A stretch of 64,000 nucleotides of DNA from Frateuria flava (GTDB taxonomy: Bacteria > Pseudomonadota > Gammaproteobacteria > Xanthomonadales > Rhodanobacteraceae), in the NCBI RefSeq assembly GCF_017837635.1, contig NZ_JAGJRS010000022.1, positions 124,001 to 188,000 of the forward strand. Direction: 5' to 3'. Below the pieces are notes generated by a model. That model saw only the letters and a program-made list of their open reading frames with translations. It searched no databases and was not told the origin of the DNA. Positions 51,276 to 59,723 of this stretch are shown here, piece after piece. Within the stretch, counting starts at the first letter, position 1. Each line of letters starts with the position of its first letter. The position numbers and the translations under genes are program-made.

Positions 51276-52412
51276 GCGCTTGATCGGCAGGCGGACCGGC
51301 GGACTGACGACGCCGGCCCGCCAGAGCCAGCGGTCTTCGGCGACCGGCTTGCCGTCATGGTCCAGCGGGAAGATCACTGCGTGGCTGGGCGATACGTACA
51401 GCTGTGCGCCGGCCTGCAATCCCATGCGCGCCAGGTCTTCGCTGGCGATGTCGGCTTCCAGCGGATGGTCGAGTGCGGCCACGTCCAGGTCCAGGTGCGC
51501 CACGCTGCCGGCGAGATAGACATGGCGCAGGCGCGCGCGCCACGCGCCGGGTACTGGCGTGGTCGACAGGGTCAGGTGTTCCGGGCGCACGTAGGCCATC
51601 GCCCGGGTGTGCTCGCCGGCCCATGGTTCGTCGGCGAAGATCCAGCCGCCGGCGAGAAAGCGTGCACCCTCGCGGCGCAGAGTCAACCGGTTCGCCTTGC
51701 CGATGAACTCGCACACGAACGGCGTGGCCGGTTGCTGGTAGATCTCCCGCGGCGTGCCGACCTGCTCGATGCGCCCGCGGTTCATCACGGCGATGCGGTC
51801 GGCCAGTTCCAGTGCTTCCTCCTGGTCGTGGGTGACGAACACGGTGGTCAAGCCCAGCTCCTCGTGCAGCCGGCGCAGCCAGCGGCGCAGCGTCACGCGC
51901 ACCTGAGCGTCGAGTGCGCCGAAGGGTTCGTCGAGCAGCAGCAGGTCCGGCTCCACCGCCAGCGCGCGGGCCAGTGCCACGCGCTGGCGCTGGCCACCGG
52001 ACAACTGCGACGGGAAACGCTTGCCGAAGCCGTCAAGCTGCACGCGCTTGAGTAATTGTTCGACGCGCGCTTCGATCTCCTGGCGCTTCGGACGCGCGCG
52101 CCGCGACCGCACGCGCAGGCCGAAGGCCACGTTCTCGGCCACGGTCAGGTGGCGGAACAGCGCGTAGTGCTGGAACACCAGCCCGACGTTGCGCTCGCGC
52201 GGCGCGGCGGCGAGATAGTCCTTGCCGTTGAAGTTCACCTGCCCGCTCTCCGGATAGTCCAACCCGGCGAGGATGCGCAGCAGCGTGGTCTTGCCCGAGC
52301 CGGACGGGCCGAGCAGCGCCAGGAACTCACCCGGCGCGATCGACAGGCTGACATCGTTGAGCGCCGGGTAATCGGAGAAGCGGCGGTTGAGGCGGGTCAG
52401 TTCGAGGGTCAT
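51225..52412 (-). CDS. cysA: Sulfate/thiosulfate ABC transporter ATPase CysA
   Basis: 395 residues. Walker [10 protein letters not shown] near 36, Q-loop FQHYALF, signature LSGGQRQR, Walker [13 protein letters not shown] and switch HDQEEALE; a TOBE-type C-terminal domain ([10 protein letters not shown]) follows. It energises sulfate import with CysT and CysW. The family is often ~350-365 residues, so this copy has ~30 extra C-terminal residues; about 17 codons of them overlap the porin gene antisense (stop at 51225-51227). A REP pair lies between cysW and cysA. Confidence 0.95.
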   Translation of the reverse strand: MTLELTRLNRRFSDYPALNDVSLSIAPGEFLALLGPSGSGKTTLLRILAGLDYPESGQVNFNGKDYLAAAPRERNVGLVFQHYALFRHLTVAENVAFGLRVRSRRARPKRQEIEARVEQLLKRVQLDGFGKRFPSQLSGGQRQRVALARALAVEPDLLLLDEPFGALDAQVRVTLRRWLRRLHEELGLTTVFVTHDQEEALELADRIAVMNRGRIEQVGTPREIYQQPATPFVCEFIGKANRLTLRREGARFLAGGWIFADEPWAGEHTRAMAYVRPEHLTLSTTPVPGAWRARLRHVYLAGSVAHLDLDVAALDHPLEADIASEDLARMGLQAGAQLYVSPSHAVIFPLDHDGKPVAEDRWLWRAGVVSPPVRLPIKRSEVELGAHRVDGGIQR

Positions 52413-52491
52413 GCGTCGTCTCCGGGGTGCAGGGAGTCCATCCAGGGGTGTGGAGCGCGCGTTGGGAGCCGATGGCGAGCGTGGGGGCCGG

Positions 52492-52564
52492 GGTCGCGCA
52501 CAGGTGCGCTCCTACAGGTGGTCGCGCCCACGCATGCCTCTGCAGGAGCGCACCTGTGCGCGAC
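52492..52564. repeat. REP inverted pair inside the sulfate transport operon
   Basis: GGTCGCGCACAGGTGCGCTC (from 52492, continuing CTACA to 52516) and the inverse TGCAGGAGCGCACCTGTGCG (from 52540, continuing CGACC to 52564). It lies in the 184-bp gap between the cysW stop and the cysA start, the only large gap in an otherwise tightly packed operon, so it may reduce or stabilise parts of the message. Confidence 0.85.
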
Positions 52565-52596
52565 CGCCATCTGCATGCGTGCGATGAAGGGCGACA

Positions 52597-53457
52597 TCAC
52601 CGCCCACCCGGCGCATGCGAGGCGATCTCGTCGCCATAGCGCCATTCGAGCGCGGTCTTGATCGCCAGCGTCACCAGCGCCAGCAAGGCCAGCAGCGACG
52701 CCACCGCGAAGGCACCCACGTAGTCGTACTCGTTGTAGCGCATCTCCACTTCGAGCGGGATGGTCGTGGTCAGCCCGCGGATGTGCCCGGACACCACCGA
52801 TACCGCGCCGAACTCGCCCATCGCGCGCGCATTGCACAGCAGCACGCCGTAGAGCAGCGCCCAGCGGATGTTCGGCAGCGTCACGCGAAAGAACATCTGC
52901 CAGCCGTTGGCGCCGAGCACGCGGGCCGCTTCCTCTTCCTCGTTGCCCTGCGCCTGCATCAGCGGGATCAGCTCGCGCGCCACGAAGGGCAGGGTGATGA
53001 ACATGGTCGCCAACACCAGGCCGGGCACCGCGAAGATGATGCTCACGCCGTGCGCCTCCAGCCACGGCCCGAACCAGCCCTGCGCGCCGAACAGCAGCAC
53101 GTAGACCAGGCCGGAGATCACCGGCGAGACCGAGAACGGCAGGTCGATGAACGCGCCGAGCAGCGACTTGCCGCGGAACTCGAAGCGCGCCATCACCCAG
53201 GCCGCGGCAATGCCGAAGACCAGGTTCACCGGCACGGCGATCGCCGCCACCAGCACGGTCAGCCAGATCGCCGAGCGCGCCTCGTCCTGGCTGATCGCGT
53301 CGAAGAAGGCGCCGGCGCCCTGGCGGAAGGCCTCGACGAACACCGCCGTCAACGGCAGCAGCAGGAACACGATCAGGAACGCCACCGCGGCGAGCGTGAG
53401 CAGGCCCCGCCCCAGGAGGCGTGGCCAACCGAACGAACGCGAAGGCGGCCGGCTCAT
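52597..53457 (-). CDS. cysW: Sulfate ABC transporter permease CysW
   Basis: 286 residues from the ATG at 53457 (MSRPPSRS). Six transmembrane helices and the permease EAA-loop ([28 protein letters not shown] in sections); [19 protein letters not shown] is the CysW hallmark. It pairs with CysT in the membrane channel. Its start overlaps the end of cysT by four bases. The first helix is preceded by an Arg-rich cytoplasmic segment. Confidence 0.95.
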   Translation of the reverse strand: MSRPPSRSFGWPRLLGRGLLTLAAVAFLIVFLLLPLTAVFVEAFRQGAGAFFDAISQDEARSAIWLTVLVAAIAVPVNLVFGIAAAWVMARFEFRGKSLLGAFIDLPFSVSPVISGLVYVLLFGAQGWFGPWLEAHGVSIIFAVPGLVLATMFITLPFVARELIPLMQAQGNEEEEAARVLGANGWQMFFRVTLPNIRWALLYGVLLCNARAMGEFGAVSVVSGHIRGLTTTIPLEVEMRYNEYDYVGAFAVASLLALLALVTLAIKTALEWRYGDEIASHAPGGR

Positions 53458-54278
53458 GGCGCCACCTCTGCCCAGCGATGGCTCCAGCGCTGCAACAGCG
53501 TGATCACCAGCAGCAGCACGAAGGAGAACGCCAGCATCGCCACGCCCAGCGCCGCCGCGCCGGCATAGTCGAACTGTTCGAGGCTCTGCACGATCAGCAG
53601 CGGCGCGATCTCCGACTTCATCGGGATATTGCCGGCGATGAAGATGACCGAACCGTACTCGCCCACCGCGCGCGCCAGTGCCAGCGCGAAGCCAGTCAGC
53701 AGCGTCGGCACCAGCATCGGCAGGATCACCTTGAGGAAGATCTGCCAGCGCCGGGCGCCCAGCGTCTCGGCGGCCTCCTCCACGTCGTGCTCCAGCGTCT
53801 CCAGCACCGGTTGCAGCGTGCGCACCACGAACGGGAAGCCGACGAACACCATCGCCACCAGCACGCCCGACGGCGTGTAGGCGACCTTGATGCCGAGCGC
53901 GGCCAGCCATTGCCCGATCCAGCCATTGGGCGCGTACAGCGCGGTCAGCGCGATGCCGGCCACCGCGGTGGGCAGCGCGAAGGGCAGGTCGACCGCCGCA
54001 TCGAACAGGCGCCGGCCCGGAAAGCGGTAGCGCACCAGGACCCAGGCGACCAGCAGGCCCACCACCACGTTGATTGCGGCGGCCAGCGTGGCGCCGCCGA
54101 AACTGAGCTTGAGCGCCGCCAGCGTGCGCGGCACCCGCAGCAGCTCGATCAGGCCGCCGATGCCCAGTCCCGAGGCCTTCCAGGCCAGCGCCGCCAGTGG
54201 CAGCAGCACGATCAGGCCGAGGTAGGTGAGCGAGTAGCCGAGGCTCAGGTTGAAGCCGGGAAGGATGCGTCGCTTCAT
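53454..54278 (-). CDS. cysT: Sulfate ABC transporter permease CysT (CysU)
   Basis: 274 residues from the ATG at 54278. Six transmembrane helices; [26 protein letters not shown] at the start, [19 protein letters not shown] and [28 protein letters not shown] are CysT signatures, with the EAA-loop [20 protein letters not shown]. It makes the membrane channel with CysW. One base separates it from the sbp stop and a four-base overlap links it to cysW, so the three are translated as a unit. Confidence 0.95.
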   Translation of the reverse strand: MKRRILPGFNLSLGYSLTYLGLIVLLPLAALAWKASGLGIGGLIELLRVPRTLAALKLSFGGATLAAAINVVVGLLVAWVLVRYRFPGRRLFDAAVDLPFALPTAVAGIALTALYAPNGWIGQWLAALGIKVAYTPSGVLVAMVFVGFPFVVRTLQPVLETLEHDVEEAAETLGARRWQIFLKVILPMLVPTLLTGFALALARAVGEYGSVIFIAGNIPMKSEIAPLLIVQSLEQFDYAGAAALGVAMLAFSFVLLLVITLLQRWSHRWAEVAP

Positions 54279-54279
54279 G

Positions 54280-55278
54280 TCAGGTCCCCGGGCCGATCTG
54301 GTCGAAGATCGCGCCGTCGGCGAAGAACTTCGCATTGGCCTGGTGCCAGTCGCCGAACAGGTCCTTGAGCGTGAACAGGTGTACCTGCGGGAACTGGTTC
54401 GCGTACTTCGCCATCACCTGCGGCGAGCGCGGGCGGTAGTGGTTCTTCGCGGCGATCTCCTGGCCCTGCGGCGAGTAGAGGAACTTCAGGTAAGCCTCGG
54501 CCACCGCGCGGGTGCCGTGCTTGTCCACGTTGCGGTCGACCAGCGCCACCGTGGGCTCGGCCAGGATGCTCATCGAGGGCACCACGATCTCCACGTCCGC
54601 GCCGCCGATCTCCTGCCTGGCCAGAATCGCCTCGTTCTCCCACGCCAGCAGCACGTCGCCGATGCCGCGCTGGACGAAGGTGTTGGTGGCGCCGCGCGCC
54701 CCGGTGTCGAGCACCGGCACGTGCTTGTACAGCGCGTGCACGAAGGCCTTCGCCTTGGCTTCGCTGCCGCCGGCCTGCCTGAGCGCGTAGCCCCAGGCGG
54801 CCAGGAAGTTCCAGCGCGCACCGCCGGAAGTCTTGGGATTGGGCGTGATCACCTGCACGCCCGGACGCACCAGGTCGGACCAGTCGCGGATCTTCTTCGG
54901 ATTGCCCTTGCGCACCAGGAACACGATGGTCGAGGTGTAGGGCGCGCTGTTGTCGGGCAGCCGCTGCTGCCAGTGGGCGGGTATCAGGCCGCGGTCGGCC
55001 AGCACGTCGATGTCGTGCGCCAGCGCCAGCGTCACCACGTCCGCGGGCAGGCCGTCGACCACCGCGCGCGCCTGCTTGCCGGAGCCGCCGTGGGACATGC
55101 GGATGGTCACGCTGTCGCCATGTTGCGCCTTCCACTGCGCGGCGAAGGCGGCGTTGGCGTCGCGGTAGAGCTCGCGCGTCGGGTCGTAGGACGCGTTGAG
55201 CAGGGTCACGGTCTTCGCCGCGGCGGTACCCGCGGCCAGCGCGCCGAGTACGGCGCAGATGGCAATCAGCTTGTTCAT
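54280..55278 (-). CDS. sbp: Periplasmic sulfate-binding protein
   Basis: 332 residues from the ATG at 55278; a signal peptide ends at GTAAAK. The sulfate-binding family pattern is complete: [13 protein letters not shown] after the signal, [13 protein letters not shown] (sulfate-contacting loop), [36 protein letters not shown] and [22 protein letters not shown]. It delivers sulfate (or thiosulfate) to CysTWA. First gene of the operon. The promoter must lie in 55279-55739, where no clear boxes were recognised. Confidence 0.95.
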   Translation of the reverse strand: MNKLIAICAVLGALAAGTAAAKTVTLLNASYDPTRELYRDANAAFAAQWKAQHGDSVTIRMSHGGSGKQARAVVDGLPADVVTLALAHDIDVLADRGLIPAHWQQRLPDNSAPYTSTIVFLVRKGNPKKIRDWSDLVRPGVQVITPNPKTSGGARWNFLAAWGYALRQAGGSEAKAKAFVHALYKHVPVLDTGARGATNTFVQRGIGDVLLAWENEAILARQEIGGADVEIVVPSMSILAEPTVALVDRNVDKHGTRAVAEAYLKFLYSPQGQEIAAKNHYRPRSPQVMAKYANQFPQVHLFTLKDLFGDWHQANAKFFADGAIFDQIGPGT

Positions 55279-55739
55279 GGAATCTCCCTGACGAACGGAT
55301 GGTGGGGGCACGCGATGCCCTCGCCGCAGGCGCAGGCACCCGTTCTGCGGCGGAGCGCAGGGTGGCGTGGTGGTGTGTTTTCCCCTGGAGCGCGGTTACG
55401 CCGGATCAGGCCGGCGCAAGCGCGCGGTGGCGAGAGCTGTCCCAGTCATCGAACGCTTCTCGCGGGAAGCGCCGGCGAGCGCCTGGACGACGGGCCCTTG
55501 CCGCGGCGGGCGTGTCGGCACGGCGCCGGGGAGCGGTGCGGATGTCGAGTGCGTCGTGCATGGTTTCCACCTCGGGGGAGCGGCGTACTCAAGGCGAACT
55601 GCAACACAGCTGCCGTTAAGCATCCGCTAGGCATTCGTGGCATTTGGCGTCGACGATTCCGTCCACTTTTCGATAACAAACGGCCGTTCTTTCCCGACGT
55701 CGGGATGCGCCGAAGACGCAACGGGACAGCCCGCCGGAT
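55279..55739. other. 461-bp gap upstream of the sulfate operon
   Basis: No convincing gene; the reading frames here have shadow-like Arg/Pro composition. The only AT-richer patch (TTTTCGATAACAAACGG, about 55666-55682) could contain the sbp promoter or a CysB-type activator site on the - strand, but this cannot be told by eye. The aqpS stop is at its far end, so most of the DNA is sbp leader or promoter. Confidence 0.4.
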
Positions 55740-56399
55740 TCAACCGTCCGTGGGGTTGTCCAGCTTGGCGGCCACGGGAACGGCGGCCAGTGCACCGGCG
55801 ACCTGCGCCAGCACGAACCCGGACACGTCCACGGGGCGAATGCCCGCGAACGTGCACGTCAGCGAGCGGGCCAGGGTGACCGCCGGGTTGGCGAAGGACG
55901 TGCTCGCGGTAAACCAGTACGCGGCGAAGATGTAGCTGGCCACCAGCGCCGGCACCGCGGCCGGTCGATGCCGCATCCCGAGCAGAATGGTCAGCAGCAG
56001 GCCGAAGGCCGCCACGCCCTCGCTCAACCATTGCGCGGCGCCGGTTCGCACGTGTGTGCCCGGTTGCAGCAGCGGCAGCTCGAACATGGCGTGCGTGAGC
56101 AGCACGCCGACGATGGCGGCCGCGACCTGCACGAGCACATAGGCCAGCGCTTCGCGGCCGCGCAGTTCGCCACGCAGCCACAGGGCAAGGGTCACGGCCG
56201 GGTTGAAGTGCGCGCCGGAGATCGGTCCGAACAGCACGATGAGGACGTAGAGCGCCGCGGCCGTTGCCGCCGCGTTGGCGAGCAGGGCCACCCCGGTGTT
56301 CCCGGGCGAAAGCATCACGCCCATGATCCCCGAACCGACCACGGTGGCGAGCAGCAGCGCGGTGCCGATGAACTCGGCCAGAAGCTTGCGCGCGAGCAT
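55740..56399 (-). CDS. aqpS: Aquaglyceroporin of the arsenic operon (AqpS-like MIP channel)
   Basis: 219 residues from the ATG at 56399. Six helices and two half-helices carrying the MIP motifs H-F-N-P-A-V-T near 66 and F-A-N-P-A-V-T near 175. MIP channels pass As(OH)3. In Sinorhizobium the ars-operon channel AqpS lets arsenite made by ArsC flow out down its gradient. It lies 2 bases after arsC in an operon with arsR but no pump, which supports the same route here. The Ser-Phe before the second NPA (TSFANPA) is as in that subgroup. Confidence 0.9.
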   Translation of the reverse strand: MLARKLLAEFIGTALLLATVVGSGIMGVMLSPGNTGVALLANAAATAAALYVLIVLFGPISGAHFNPAVTLALWLRGELRGREALAYVLVQVAAAIVGVLLTHAMFELPLLQPGTHVRTGAAQWLSEGVAAFGLLLTILLGMRHRPAAVPALVASYIFAAYWFTASTSFANPAVTLARSLTCTFAGIRPVDVSGFVLAQVAGALAAVPVAAKLDNPTDG

Positions 56400-56401
56400 G
56401 G

Positions 56402-56788
56402 TCAGAGCGACGCCAGCAGCGCTTGCACGCGGGCGCAGATCGCGTCGCGCACCGCGCGATAGCCGTCGTCGTCCAGGTCTTTCGGATCGGGCAGTTGCCA
56501 GTCCTCGCGCCGGCGTGCGGGTATCCACGGGCAGCGGTCGCCGCAGCCCATGGTGACCACCGCATCGAAGTCGCCCACGACCGTGTCCAGCGCTTTGGAG
56601 GCATGGGTGGCGAGGTCGTACCCGAGTTCCGCCATGAGCTGGACCGCGCGCGGGTTGATGCGGCCAGAGGGTGCCGAGCCGGCACTGCAGGCCTCGATCG
56701 CCTCGCCGCCATGGAGGCGGGCGAAGGCTTCCGCCATCTGGCTGCGGTTGGCGTTCTCGACGCAGACGAACAGGACGCGCTTTTTCAT
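56402..56788 (-). CDS. arsC: Arsenate reductase ArsC, thioredoxin-coupled (low-molecular-weight phosphatase fold)
   Basis: 128 residues. P-loop C9-x5-R15-S (CVENANRS) and a redox pair C82/C86 in TMGCGDRCPWIP, the three-cysteine relay of the S. aureus-type ArsC; DPKDLDDDGYRAVRD follows. It reduces arsenate to arsenite using thioredoxin. Spacing is 16 bases from the ArsI-like gene upstream and 2 bases to aqpS, so it belongs to the arsR operon. Confidence 0.95.
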   Translation of the reverse strand: MKKRVLFVCVENANRSQMAEAFARLHGGEAIEACSAGSAPSGRINPRAVQLMAELGYDLATHASKALDTVVGDFDAVVTMGCGDRCPWIPARRREDWQLPDPKDLDDDGYRAVRDAICARVQALLASL

Positions 56789-56804
56789 GGATGGGTTCGT
56801 GCGC

Positions 56805-57293
56805 TCAGCAGCAGCCGGAGTCCGCGGCGCAGCAGGAAGCGCCCTTGGCGACCTTCGGTTTCACCACCCGCAGGTCCGGGCTGCAGGTGGTGCCATTGGT
56901 CGCGCAGGGCGCCTCGCCGGCGTAATAGGTGGTCGCCTCGCCGAGGGTGTGGAAGGTTTCCCAGCGCGTGCCTTGCGGGTCTTCGGTCCACAGCTTGTCC
57001 GAGCGGGCATAGCAGCAGACGGTCGCTTCCTCCGGCACGAGCGCGCCGCCGGCCGCATCCAGGCGCTGGCCGAGCGCCGCGAGTGCCTCGTCGCTGTCTG
57101 CCTGGATGCCCAGGTGATCGATGCCCGCTTCGCGGCCGGTGCTGGAGATGGCGAAGTTGACGCGCGGATCCTCGACCATCCACTTGGCGTAGTCGTCCTT
57201 GCGCACGGTCGGCTCGGCGCCGAACAGCGCGGTATAGAAGCGGATGCTGCTCGCCAGGTCGGCGACGTTCAGGTGCACGTGGAAGCGGTTCAT
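56805..57293 (-). CDS. arsI: ArsI/CadI-family vicinal-oxygen-chelate metalloprotein
   Basis: 162 residues from the ATG at 57293 (MNRFHVHLNVADL). One glyoxalase/VOC domain with metal-ligand His in HVHLNV, His in GIDHLGIQ and Glu in WETFHTLG. The Cys pair in TVCCYARSDK is the substrate-binding site of ArsI C-As lyases and is shared with CadI. The C-terminus has a further Cys-rich tail (CATNGTTCSPD, then ASCCAADSGCC). ArsI breaks the C-As bond of methylarsenite and aromatic arsenicals; CadI is cadmium-induced with unclear activity. The operon context favours arsenic. It lies 4 bases after the arsR stop. Confidence 0.88.
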   Translation of the reverse strand: MNRFHVHLNVADLASSIRFYTALFGAEPTVRKDDYAKWMVEDPRVNFAISSTGREAGIDHLGIQADSDEALAALGQRLDAAGGALVPEEATVCCYARSDKLWTEDPQGTRWETFHTLGEATTYYAGEAPCATNGTTCSPDLRVVKPKVAKGASCCAADSGCC

Positions 57294-57297
57294 GGCG

Positions 57298-57633
57298 TCA
57301 GGTTTCCTTGCGGCGTGGCTTGCAGGCCTGCGTCGGAACGCATTCAGCGGAGCCGGCGCAGCAGTTTTCGGTGAGGTAGGCGAGCAGCGCATCCATCCGC
57401 GCGTAGTCGGCGCGCACGCGGATCACCCGGCCTTCGCGCTGGTCGATCACCAGTCCGGCAGCGCGCAGTACGTTGAGGTGTGCGCTGAGCGTGGCCGGTG
57501 GCAGCGCCAGGTGCTCGCGCAGTTCGCCCACCGACAGGCCTTCCGGGCCGGCCTGTACCAGCTGGCGGAAGGCGGCCAGGCGCGATTCGTGGCCGAGGGC
57601 GCTCAGCGCGGCGAGGGCGTCTTTGATTTCCAT
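57298..57633 (-). CDS. arsR: ArsR-family arsenic-responsive repressor
   Basis: 111 residues from the ATG at 57633. Winged helix-turn-helix with SALGHESRLAAFRQLVQAG and the recognition helix LPPATLSAHLNVLRAAGL. The N-terminal CxC of E. coli ArsR is absent; instead a Cys cluster lies at the C-terminus (ENCCAGSAECVPTQAC), as in ArsR proteins that bind As(III) with C-terminal cysteines. Leads the arsR-arsI-arsC-aqpS operon. A dyad 3 bases upstream of its ATG is the likely operator. Confidence 0.92.
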   Translation of the reverse strand: MEIKDALAALSALGHESRLAAFRQLVQAGPEGLSVGELREHLALPPATLSAHLNVLRAAGLVIDQREGRVIRVRADYARMDALLAYLTENCCAGSAECVPTQACKPRRKET

Positions 57634-57635
57634 GA

Positions 57636-57651
57636 TTCCAAAATTATGGAA
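57636..57651 (-). promoter_or_regulatory. Likely ArsR operator overlapping the ribosome site of arsR
   Basis: TTCCA-AAATTA-TGGAA, perfect 5-bp arms around an AT-rich 6-base centre, in a locally AT-rich patch unlike its surroundings. It lies 3-18 bases upstream of the arsR ATG. The nearest purine-rich candidate for a ribosome site (TTGGAA) is inside it, so repressor binding would cover the start region. Confidence 0.6.
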
Positions 57652-57884
57652 ATAAAACGCGCTCGTCAAGCGCAGATGCTTCCGACGTTGGCTGTTCGAG
57701 CCCACCGAGCGTTGAAGCACCCGCGTGCTGCCCATACAAACCGAAGGATCGGGCCGTTCATGGCGCCCGATTCGTGAGCCAACGTCATGGACGCCTGTCC
57801 GCGACTTCCACTAACTCCCTGCGGCCGGCACGCGCACACTGGTGGTTTGGCAACCGTCGGGGCCGTGGCGCTGACGACGTTGCC

Positions 57885-57900
57885 GGCGTTCGCGAACGCC
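57885..57900. promoter_or_regulatory. 16-bp perfect palindrome upstream of the alcohol dehydrogenase gene
   Basis: GGCGTTCG/CGAACGCC, a perfect palindrome with no spacer, 102 bases before the ATG of the alcohol dehydrogenase and within the 369-bp gap after arsR. A looser copy of one arm (AACGCC) follows. It may be a regulator binding site. The reading frame of the dehydrogenase is open through it, so a longer N-terminus from 57787 cannot be fully excluded. Confidence 0.4.
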
Positions 57901-58002
57901 AACGCCGGCGCTCGACGGCCAGCGCCCCGGGAACACGCCTGCGTCGCGCGAAGCGCCTGCGATCCGGTCGCCACCTTCTTTCCACCTGCACAGGACCACA
58001 CC

Positions 58003-59055
58003 ATGAAGACCAAAGCCTACGGTGCCCACGCCAGCGACAAGCCGCTCGAGGCGATCGATATCGAGCGCCGCCAGCCGGGCCCGCACGACGTGCAGATCGA
58101 CATCGCCTATTGCGGCGTGTGCCACTCGGACTTGCACACGGTCCGCTCCGAATGGGCTGGCACGCTGTACCCCTGCGTGCCCGGTCACGAGATCGTCGGC
58201 CACGTCAGCGCGGTCGGCAGCGAGGTCACCGGCTTCAAGGTCGGCGACACCGTCGGCGTGGGCTGCATGGTCGACAGCTGCCAGCACTGCGCCTCCTGCG
58301 GCGAGGGGCTGGAGCAGTTCTGCGAGAACGGCTTCACCGGCACCTACAACGGCAAGACGCCGGACGCGCCCGGCCATACGCTGGGCGGCTACGCGCAGCA
58401 GATCGTGGTCAGCGACCGCTTCGTGCTGAAGATCCGCCACCCGGAGGACCAGCTCGCCGCCGTCGCGCCGCTGCTGTGCGCCGGCATCACCACCTACTCG
58501 CCGCTGCGCCACTGGGGCGCCGGTCCGGGCAAGAAGGTCGGCATCGTCGGTATCGGCGGCCTGGGTCACATGGGCATCAAGATCGCCCACGCGATGGGTG
58601 CGCACACGGTCGCTTTCACCACCTCCGAATCGAAGCGGCAGGATGCGCTGGACCTGGGCGCCGATGAAGTGGTGATCTCGAAGAACGCCGAGGACATGGC
58701 CAGGCACGCCGGCAGCTTCGACTTCATCCTCAACACCGTGGCCGCCAGCCACGACCTGGACGCCTATACCCGCCTGCTCAAGCGCGACGGCACGCTGTGC
58801 CTGGTCGGCGTGCCCGAGCGCGCCCATCCGAGCCCGAACGTCGGCAACCTGATCTTCGGTCGTCGCTCGATCGCCGGCTCGCTGATCGGCGGCATCGCCG
58901 AGACGCAGGAGATGCTCGACTTCTGCGCCGGGCACGGCATCGTCGCCGACATCGAAATGATCCCCGCGCAGCAGATCAACGAGGCCTACGACCGCATGCA
59001 GCGCAGCGACGTGAAGTACCGCTTCGTGATCGACAACGCCTCGCTGGCCGCCTGA
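58003..59055 (+). CDS. Zinc-dependent NAD(P) alcohol dehydrogenase, YahK/cinnamyl type
   Basis: 350 residues from the ATG at 58003 (MKTKAYGAH), the normal start for the family. Catalytic zinc ligands in CGVCHSDLH and GHEIVGHV, structural zinc Cys cluster (C-QHC-ASC-GE, then FCEN), and the Rossmann motif GIGGLGHMGIKIAHAMG. YahK-type enzymes reduce aldehydes with NADPH. The frame is open upstream to 57787 with a signal-like stretch, but the extra part has no family counterpart. Single gene, 369 bases after arsR on the other strand. Confidence 0.92.
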   Translation: MKTKAYGAHASDKPLEAIDIERRQPGPHDVQIDIAYCGVCHSDLHTVRSEWAGTLYPCVPGHEIVGHVSAVGSEVTGFKVGDTVGVGCMVDSCQHCASCGEGLEQFCENGFTGTYNGKTPDAPGHTLGGYAQQIVVSDRFVLKIRHPEDQLAAVAPLLCAGITTYSPLRHWGAGPGKKVGIVGIGGLGHMGIKIAHAMGAHTVAFTTSESKRQDALDLGADEVVISKNAEDMARHAGSFDFILNTVAASHDLDAYTRLLKRDGTLCLVGVPERAHPSPNVGNLIFGRRSIAGSLIGGIAETQEMLDFCAGHGIVADIEMIPAQQINEAYDRMQRSDVKYRFVIDNASLAA

Positions 59056-59105
59056 CGCCATCGCAACGGTCCTGCGCGCGCGCCGCGCGCAGGACCGATC
59101 CCGCC

Positions 59106-59549
59106 ATGACGCTTCCGGTCGTCGAAGGCTGGAACCCGCTGGGTGGCCGACCGGCGCGCAGCGACGATGAGATCTTCGAGCTGCTCACCGCCGCCGTGTT
59201 CCAGGCCCGCTTCCGGCCAGCCGTGGTCCGCGCGCGCTGGCCCGCCATCCGGCAGGCATTTGCCGGTTTCGCGCTGGCCGCGGTCGCTGCCTGGCCGGAC
59301 GCATGCCTGGATGAACTGCTGGCTGCCGAAGGCATGATCCGCAACCCGAAAAAGATCCGCGCGAGCTTGCGCAACGCGCGCGATCTGCAGGCGCGCAGCC
59401 GGCAGTTCGGCAGTGTGGCGGCGTATCTGCAGTCGCTTGGCGACGACCCCGAAGCCCGGGTTAGCGACATCGACACTTGGGCGCACTACATCGGCGCCCC
59501 TTCCATTCGCTGGTTCGTGCGGGCGCTGGCTGGCGGCGGGGCAGAGTGA
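59106..59549 (+). CDS. Tag-like (DNA-3-methyladenine glycosylase I family) protein, short
   Basis: 147 residues. DDEIFELLTAAVFQARF, then FAGFALAAVAAW and GMIRNPKKIRASLRNARDLQ follow the helix-hairpin-helix pattern of Tag glycosylases. True Tag proteins are ~185-190 residues with an N-terminal CxW and C-terminal zinc-binding His/Cys; those are absent here, and the FQAGLSW loop reads FQARFRP. It therefore may be a distant relative with altered base specificity or no glycosylase activity. It lies 50 bases after the alcohol dehydrogenase and may be co-transcribed. Confidence 0.65.
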   Translation: MTLPVVEGWNPLGGRPARSDDEIFELLTAAVFQARFRPAVVRARWPAIRQAFAGFALAAVAAWPDACLDELLAAEGMIRNPKKIRASLRNARDLQARSRQFGSVAAYLQSLGDDPEARVSDIDTWAHYIGAPSIRWFVRALAGGGAE

Positions 59550-59723
59550 TCCTCCACACGCATCCTTGCGCGTGGACACGGTGCGTCTGCGCCGTTATCG
59601 GTACACTGTCCGCCATTCGAACCGGGCTCGACGCGGGCCAGCGCCGGCGAGCATGCCGTTGCGGTCGCTCGGCGCACCAAGAACAAGATGATGTTGTACA
59701 ACTGCCCTGGAAGGATCGCTCTG

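Noticed and set aside
55446-55721. Small - strand gene of 91 codons upstream of the sulfate operon
   Set aside because: Arg/Pro/Ser-rich with no ribosome site or hydrophobic or conserved pattern; treated as non-coding leader.
57787-58002. Longer N-terminus or signal peptide for the alcohol dehydrogenase
   Set aside because: YahK-type enzymes are cytoplasmic and start at MKTKAYG. The upstream part has no family counterpart, so the ATG at 58003 was kept.
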